Shown here piece after piece: positions 7,024 to 11,559 of a stretch of DNA of 11,559 bases. The notes under the pieces are model-generated. The model did not search any database, was not told the origin of the DNA, and worked only from the letters and a program-made list of their open reading frames with translations. The translations under genes and the position numbers were made by a program. The stretch lies in NCBI GenBank assembly GCA_033085395.1, contig JANQBS010000608.1, positions 1 through 11,559 of the forward strand. Reading direction: 5' to 3'. The stretch's first letter is position 1. Every line of letters begins with the position of its first letter. The DNA is from Xanthoparmelia taractica (Eukaryota; Ascomycota; Lecanoromycetes; Lecanorales; Parmeliaceae).

Positions 7024-8640
7024 TAATTTTCGAATTCTTTATTAATTAAGAAGACTCTTAGCTTAAAAGAAAGCGAGAAATTATTAATATATCTTATTAA
7101 GGAATCGAGCGAGCGATATTTAATCGAGAAAACTTCTAAACTAATAACGATAGAATCTATGTAATAACTTTTTTTAAGCTTTAAATCATCTTTATAGAAG
7201 ACTAAATTAATATTAGAAATTTCGAAAGATTTTATTTATCGTTAAAGTTCTTCTATAATCGAGAAAATAATTAAAGTATTATTTTCTTTAAATAAAATCG
7301 ATTAGATAGTATAAAATATTATAATTTAGACTATACGAATAACGCTTATAAATACAATTAATTCTAAATCGTTAGATTTATCTAAATCTTTAGAATCGTA
7401 GAGACTCTCTAATTAAAATGCATAGAAAGAATTTTTAAAAAGCTTTCGAGTATTCGACTTAGAATTCTTTTATTCGAATCTTGAAGATTTCTATAATACT
7501 AATAATATCGTCTTTAGTAATAAAGAAATAATCTATTATAAAGTATACTCTTTTTATTATAGAGTGAAAGATTATATTATTATTAAGAAAGAGAATATAA
7601 TTCAATCTAATCTTTCAACTTATTTTAGAGAATCGATATTATCTTAATAATTAAATACTCTATTATAGAACGAGAAAGATATTATAATATAGTTATTTAA
7701 TGAACTTAAGTGAATCTTACTCGTCTATAGAAACGATTTAAGATCTTTATATTCTCGATCTTAGATTAACTTATTAGATAAGTGTATATTCTTAAGAATA
7801 TAGAAGATAAAAGAGATCTCGTTAGCTACGTGCAGAGAATCTTAAAATATATCGTGTAAGCTAATATTATAGATAAGTATATATAGATTATCTAAGCGTG
7901 AAATCATCTAAATATAAAGTTATAGACTTTTATTCCGCTATCTACTGCATAAATTACACTACGTTAATTCACGAAAGAACTTAATAATCGAAAGAAGCTA
8001 TAATATCGACTTTATTAATAAAATAAATTGAAGAATTATCGAGAAGTACGTAATCGTGAATAAGAAAAAGAAAGAGATCGAGATCGAGAACGTAATCTAA
8101 ATCGTATTAAACGATTCGATAAAGAAAGAATTAATTTAAGAGATAGATAAGATAAGTATTAATAATTATTATAACGATCTTTCTTTTCTTCTCGATCTTT
8201 TAATACGATAAATTCTTATACGTATTAATAGATATCGTAATATCTAAATTATAAATATTAGTAGTCGAGCTTCCTCGTATATTCTATATATTCGTAGCAA
8301 TTTTATTCTCCTTTTTAAAATATATAATAAGCTTATCTCTCTTTTTTATAGACGCAAAGTTAAAATTTAATAACGTAATTATTAAATTAATTAAATTCTT
8401 AACCTTAAGTAGCTTTAAGAAATAGACTTTTAGAATCTAAGTCGCCTTTAATAATTATAACAAAGAACGCTTAATCGAATTAATATTCGATTATATAGAA
8501 CTATAAAAATCGTAATAGATTTCCTTTCTATTCGTTTAGAGCTGAAAACCTAGGAAATTTCGAAATATTAATGTTATAGACTTCGCAGAAGGCCTACTTT
8601 TATAACTATTCGAAAGAGAATTCTTACTACGCAGAAGAAT
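7024..8640 (+). pseudogene. gag: Gag polyprotein relic (Gypsy 2)
   Basis: The N-terminal part (about 7024-7320) is helical with many Ser, Leu and Lys residues and Gln-derived stops, coiled-coil-like. From about 7435 a globular Gag domain is readable: VFDLEFFYSN, then NNIVFSNKEIIYYKVYSF at about 7507-7560, then NIIQSNLSTYFRES. This matches the pattern of fungal Gypsy Gag, where FFDPxY and FxDR-type motifs start the capsid region. At about 8061-8115 a shifted frame gives an alternating Glu, Lys, Arg and Asp linker (EKERDRDRERN), typical of the end of capsid. A tail with acidic and aromatic repeats (QKAYFYNYSKENSYYAEEYH at 8586-8645) follows. The true start and end cannot be fixed. RIP damage looks lighter here than in pol, since several TpG and CpA sites survive. 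Confidence 0.68.
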
Positions 8641-8683
8641 ATCATAAAATCATAAAAATATCTATTTTTAAGATCTTACTATT

Positions 8684-8905
8684 TATTACGAAGATAGCGA
8701 TAATTATTTTTATAATACGTATAAGAATAGGGTTTTAGAGAAAGAAGATAAAAAGTCTAATCTCAAGAGAGATAAGGTTAACGTTGAATTTATCTTCGTT
8801 TCTTATTATGCTATAGTAAGAAAAATAGATAAAAAACCAATATATAAAAAATATTAAAACGAATTTCCCTCGAATAATTAGCTATATATATATTAAAAAT
8901 CAAAG
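8684..8905 (+). pseudogene. C2H2-like zinc finger segment between Gag and protease
   Basis: In the frame at 2 mod 3 the protein reads YYEDSDN at 8684, then VNVEFIFVSYYAIVRK at about 8777-8824, then the finger at 8843-8893: Y-K-K-Y-stop-N-E-F-P-S-N-N-stop-L-Y-I-Y. If the first two Tyr were Cys (TGT to TAT) and the last Tyr was His (CAT to TAT), the spacing is C-x2-C-x3-F-x5-L-x2-H, the classical C2H2 layout, with Phe and Leu at the hydrophobic core positions. The fourth ligand is not identifiable. Gypsy elements usually carry a CCHC knuckle in this place, and I see none. Confidence 0.55.
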
Positions 8906-9000
8906 CTTATAAGAAATAAGCTCTTCTAAGAAAGATAAAAATTAGATCTAAAATTAATCGATCTTCGAAAGTAATAGAGAAAGCGCCCTTCGAGATTATT

Positions 9001-10000
9001 AAATATATTATTTCTTAGAAATAACTAAAGTTAATCGAGTCTTTAGCATATACGCTTTTTATAAACGAAATAACTTTTCGCTCGTAATATTATCTCACGA
9101 GTCTTTTTAATCTTACTCGTAACGCTTTATCGAAGTCGAGATATCTAAATATTAATTATCTTATAAGTATAGATAATCGAATATTCTTAAAAAGATTAAT
9201 TTCGAGCTTCGCTTCGAAGAAATATAATACTATAATTATCTTAAGAGAGATTAAATTAAATCGTTATTCTATTATAAAGTAAATAATAGTTTTTTTCTTT
9301 ATAAAAGAGAAAACGTCTTAAGAAAAGACTATAATAATTAAGTTTACTCGAGATATTTATATAATAAATAATCTTAAGGTAAATCTTCTTATCAAAATAA
9401 ATATCTTAAGTTTAAAAGATATTATTATAAATTTATTAAAGATAAAGATTATTTTCACTAAGTGCGATAATATAACTATTTTAATATAAATAATTATAAG
9501 AAATAATGTGCGAATTTATCGAGTAATACGAGCTAAGAGACGCTAGATTATATCTTTAAAGTCTATAGAAATTATTAAAATATTCTTACGTGATAAGAAA
9601 TTACTATTAGATCGCGACTTTCTTTTTAAATTATTAATAAATAAAATATATACTTATCTAATAAATACGAACTTTAACTTTATTACGATACGTAAAAATA
9701 GAACCTCACCTTTAATTATTCCTCGTTATTATCGAATTAATTCGATAATAAAATATAAAGCGAAAGAAGAATATTCTATAAACGTCGAGAATAATTTTCT
9801 AGCTATGAAGATAGATTCGATTAAGAATTCTATAATAGCGAATTTTATTAATCTACTAAATTTAAAGTCTATAATTAAAAAGATTGAAGTGAACTCGTCT
9901 TTAGAGATTAAGCTACTTAACAAAATTATTATATATAATAAATCGAAATACGTTAAGATTATGCGACGTATCTCGAAGAAAAACCCTAGGATTTGAGAGA
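9001..10000 (+). pseudogene. Aspartic protease and adjoining pol region (dead)
   Basis: The frame is 1 mod 3. The active-site triplet expected as D-T-G appears as N-I-N at 9148-9156, followed by the SIDNRIFLKRL block (about 9166-9198). Conserved stretches TRDIYIINNLKVNLLIKINIL (about 9346-9408) and IIFTKCDNITI (about 9448-9480) correspond to the later part of retropepsins, where an ILG-like motif precedes a short helix. Then LLLDRDFLFK at 9601-9630 and PLIIPRYYRINSIIKYKAKE (about 9709-9768) match the segment that links protease to RT in this family. An open stretch of 63 codons from 9805 to 9996 is a surviving part of this polyprotein and not a separate gene; its TGA at 9994 lies in the same frame. 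Confidence 0.75.
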
Positions 10001-10092
10001 ATTTAGAAAATATTATTAACTTATCGAAATTAGAATAACTATAAGTGTCTATCTTTACGAATTAATAGATATTATTAATTAAGCTAAAAAAT

Positions 10093-10860
10093 AAGGTTTA
10101 TTCTTTAATAGCGAAAGCGCGTAAGCTAATAAATAAAAAGTTTAATAAGATACACGCTTAGAAAAAGATAAGCTAATCTAAGAAATCTTCGCCCTTTATT
10201 TTTTTAATCTTTATAATTTATAAAACGATATATATAAAATCTAAGAAGATCTCTTAGAGAAAAGAAAGAATAATAATCGATATTCGAGAACTTAATAAGA
10301 TCACTATTTCTAATAATTATTCTTTATCTCTTTAGAACAATATTATTATCGTAATATAGAAATGCGTTTTTATTAATATCGTGAATTATAGCCAGTAATT
10401 TTATTTGTTTCTCGTACGACGAGATTATAGATAGAGATTTAATGTAATATCTTATCGAGAATTAAAGTATTTCAATATTGCGATAATAAGATTTAAGAAT
10501 TTCGTCCCTTATGTCTAGAGAAAGATAAATAATTTCCTACGTTTCTATTAATATTTTACTCGATGCTATATCGATAATATTATTATTTTCTCGAAGACTA
10601 TAGCTAAATATTTCGAGTACTTGAGAATTATCTTTAGACTATTTACACGATTAAAGATTACTCTCGAACTTAAAAAATCTTATTTAAATTATTCTTTCGT
10701 CACGCTATTAGATTAAAAGATAAATAATTTTAAATTTATTATTATTAAAGAAAAAGTCGCGGTTATTAAGAAATTATAATTTTCGAAAATTCTAAAAGCT
10801 TTAAAAATTTACGTAGAAATAATTAATTAATTATAAAAGAATATAAGATATTTCGCGTAG
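10093..10860 (+). pseudogene. Reverse transcriptase domain (dead)
   Basis: Motifs of Gypsy RT can be read in one frame. KVYSLIAKARKL at 10093 begins the domain and SSPFIFLIF follows at about 10183-10209 (usually PFSFPVF). IIIDIRELNKI is at 10270-10302, FVPYV at 10501-10515 (usual SPPYVQ), and the catalytic box Y-I-D-N with IIIFSK at 10567-10596. In YxDD the first Asp survives (GAT preceded by C) while the second is now AAT. Further blocks EYLRIIFRLF and EKVAVIKKL follow at about 10615 and 10753. Many Gln and Trp codons are stops. The domain is complete in length but inactive. Confidence 0.88.
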
Positions 10861-10969
10861 ATCTTAGAATCTTTATAGCGTTTAAAGATAAAATTATTTA
10901 AGCGCTCTTCGATATAAGAAGAACGACTTTAAAGAAATTATTTTAAGAGTATTATTATCGTTTTTATTA

Positions 10970-11480
10970 AAGAAGAATTAAAATTCTTTCGAGTTCTTTA
11001 GAAATTCTTAATCCCGAAAACGTATTTATATTACTTTAATTCTAATCGCTAACTTTATATTAATCTAAATAAATTAAAGCGATACGAATTTAAGATAATA
11101 ATCTATTATATAAAGGGCGATTTCTAGAAAAGTTTCTTTCCTCGAACAAATATCGAATTAATTATATTTCTTTTTATATTACTTAATCTCGCGAAACTTC
11201 GTTATTAACTTATTAAATTAAAAGTTATTACTTTAATCTAGACTTTAAAAAAGATTATATATATATTAAAATAACGATTAGAAGAGAAGGTTATTATCTT
11301 TATTAATTATTTCATTACTATAGATATAACTTAATAAATAACGCTATCCTCTTTCTTTACGAATTAAATAAATCTTTAACTTATATATATTTTATAATAC
11401 GCCTTATAATTTAATCTTAATATAAGGTGAAGACTCAAAAAATAAAATATTATTCTTAACGCTCTTTTAAGATTATTATA
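10970..11480 (+). pseudogene. RNase H domain and start of integrase linker (dead)
   Basis: The frame continues from RT. LYINLNK at 11053-11073 corresponds to LYIDLDAS, with the first catalytic Asp now Asn at 11062. IYYIKGDF then KSFFPRTNIEL follow at about 11101-11160. KLKVITLI at about 11218-11241 matches the ELEVAALVW helix. FINYF at 11299-11313 matches FTDHF, with Asp to Asn and His to Tyr. The frame ends with NIILNALLRL at 11446-11475, the RIPped form of the linker NIVPDALSRL. Integrase should begin soon after, but the sequence changes character at about 11484. Confidence 0.85.
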
Positions 11481-11483
11481 AGA

Positions 11484-11559
11484 ATGTCACGAACGAATGG
11501 ACGTGTAGTGGGATTGACTGCTTCCATTGTTCAAATATGCTACGAATGCTCTGAAAACT
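11484..11559. other. Low-RIP edge segment at window end
   Basis: From about 11484 TpG becomes frequent (about ten in 76 bases) and CpA reappears, against nearly none in the 150 bases before. The segment opens TGTCACGAACGAATGG. It could be the start of an LTR, single-copy flanking DNA beyond the truncated Gypsy element, or less mutated pol. It is too short to classify. In the pol frame it contains further stops (TAG at 11518, TGA at 11527). Confidence 0.5.

Larger units (their letters stand above)
7024..11483 (+). mobile_element. gag-pol: Second Ty3/Gypsy retrotransposon relic (gag-pol, no integrase)
   Basis: A plus-strand polyprotein can be followed from an N-terminal helical Gag through a basic linker, a C2H2-like finger, aspartic protease, RT and RNase H, in standard Gypsy order. 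Frames are: positions equal to 1 mod 3 for Gag up to about 8050, 0 mod 3 around 8060-8640, 2 mod 3 around 8684-8905, and 1 mod 3 again from about 8977 to 11475 without interruption. There are thus probably three small indels or shifts ahead of a long, indel-free pol. Stops are RIP type throughout. The relic ends at the linker before integrase, where the low-RIP segment begins, so integrase and the 3' LTR are absent from the window. It differs in family from the minus-strand element. Confidence 0.88.

Noticed and set aside
8000..9000. Programmed ribosomal frameshift between gag and pol
   Set aside because: There are apparently three frame changes spread over about 900 bp. Without an intact relative I cannot separate programmed shifts from random indels, and no clear slippery site with a stem is visible.
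9729..9923. Open reading frame of 64 codons on the minus strand
   Set aside because: It is antisense to a well-supported Gypsy pol frame. Its composition (Ile, Phe, Ser) is what a complementary frame in A+T-rich DNA gives, and it has no recognisable domain.
9805..9996. Open reading frame of 63 codons on the plus strand as a stand-alone small gene
   Set aside because: It lies in the same frame as the protease and RT relics on both sides and reads as the linker between them. The ATG is an internal Met and the TGA probably a mutated Trp.
1..11559. Mitochondrial, apicomplexan or bacterial A+T-rich DNA
   Set aside because: Retained CpG with specific loss of CpA and TpG, plus Gypsy and hAT elements with RIP-type stops, fits a fungal nuclear genome. 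No organellar or bacterial genes are seen.
1..11559. tRNA, rRNA, riboswitch or CRISPR array
   Set aside because: No cloverleaf, rRNA core sequence, aptamer-like element or regularly spaced direct repeat was seen. The only tandem repeat (6239-6310) has no spacers.

Overview
The window looks like nuclear DNA from a filamentous ascomycete fungus, in a transposon graveyard inactivated by repeat-induced point mutation (RIP). It is very A+T-rich and TpA is everywhere. CpA and TpG are almost absent over long stretches, while CpG is still common. Translated relics show the matching codon damage: Gln and Trp codons have become stops, Cys and His have become Tyr, and Asp has become Asn. I see no intact protein gene, no rRNA or tRNA, and no CRISPR array. 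The longest open stretches are chance survivors inside a dead polyprotein.

Layout. (1) 1-231 is an inverted, window-truncated copy of a hAT-like MITE whose outer end is duplicated in tandem. (2) 232-3075 is heavily RIPped and gene-poor. It holds two weak plus-strand coding relics (776-1021 and 2259-2955; the second is gag/coiled-coil-like) and a short hairpin. (3) 3076-5405 on the minus strand is the C-terminal half of a chromodomain Ty3/Gypsy pol (RNase H, zinc-binding region, integrase core, GPF region, chromodomain, basic tail). It is split by MITE copy A (4841-5116), which has an exact 8-bp target-site duplication (TSD). (4) 5413-5625 holds a short inverted-repeat unit and then one broken MITE end. 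(5) 5626-5790 is an island with little RIP damage. (6) 5790-7023 is RIPped leader-like sequence with a 24-bp tandem repeat and MITE copy B (6620-6897, again with an exact 8-bp TSD). (7) 7024-11483 on the plus strand is a second Gypsy element of a different family: gag, a C2H2-like finger, aspartic protease, RT and RNase H. It ends just before integrase. (8) 11484-11559 shows little RIP, with an abrupt boundary.

How the parts relate: the two Gypsy relics point in opposite directions, with their broken or 5' sides facing the 5400-5800 junction. The MITEs entered later, because copy A sits inside Gypsy pol and removing it with one TSD restores the reading frame. Nothing here works as a cellular pathway. 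The biology on view is transposon nesting followed by RIP, which suggests a heterochromatic block, possibly subtelomeric or pericentromeric. I did not find a new functional system. The most unusual items are the hAT MITE family (recurrent target sequence, hairpin with paired changes), the C2H2-like finger in the second Gypsy polyprotein, and the two sharply bounded low-RIP segments.
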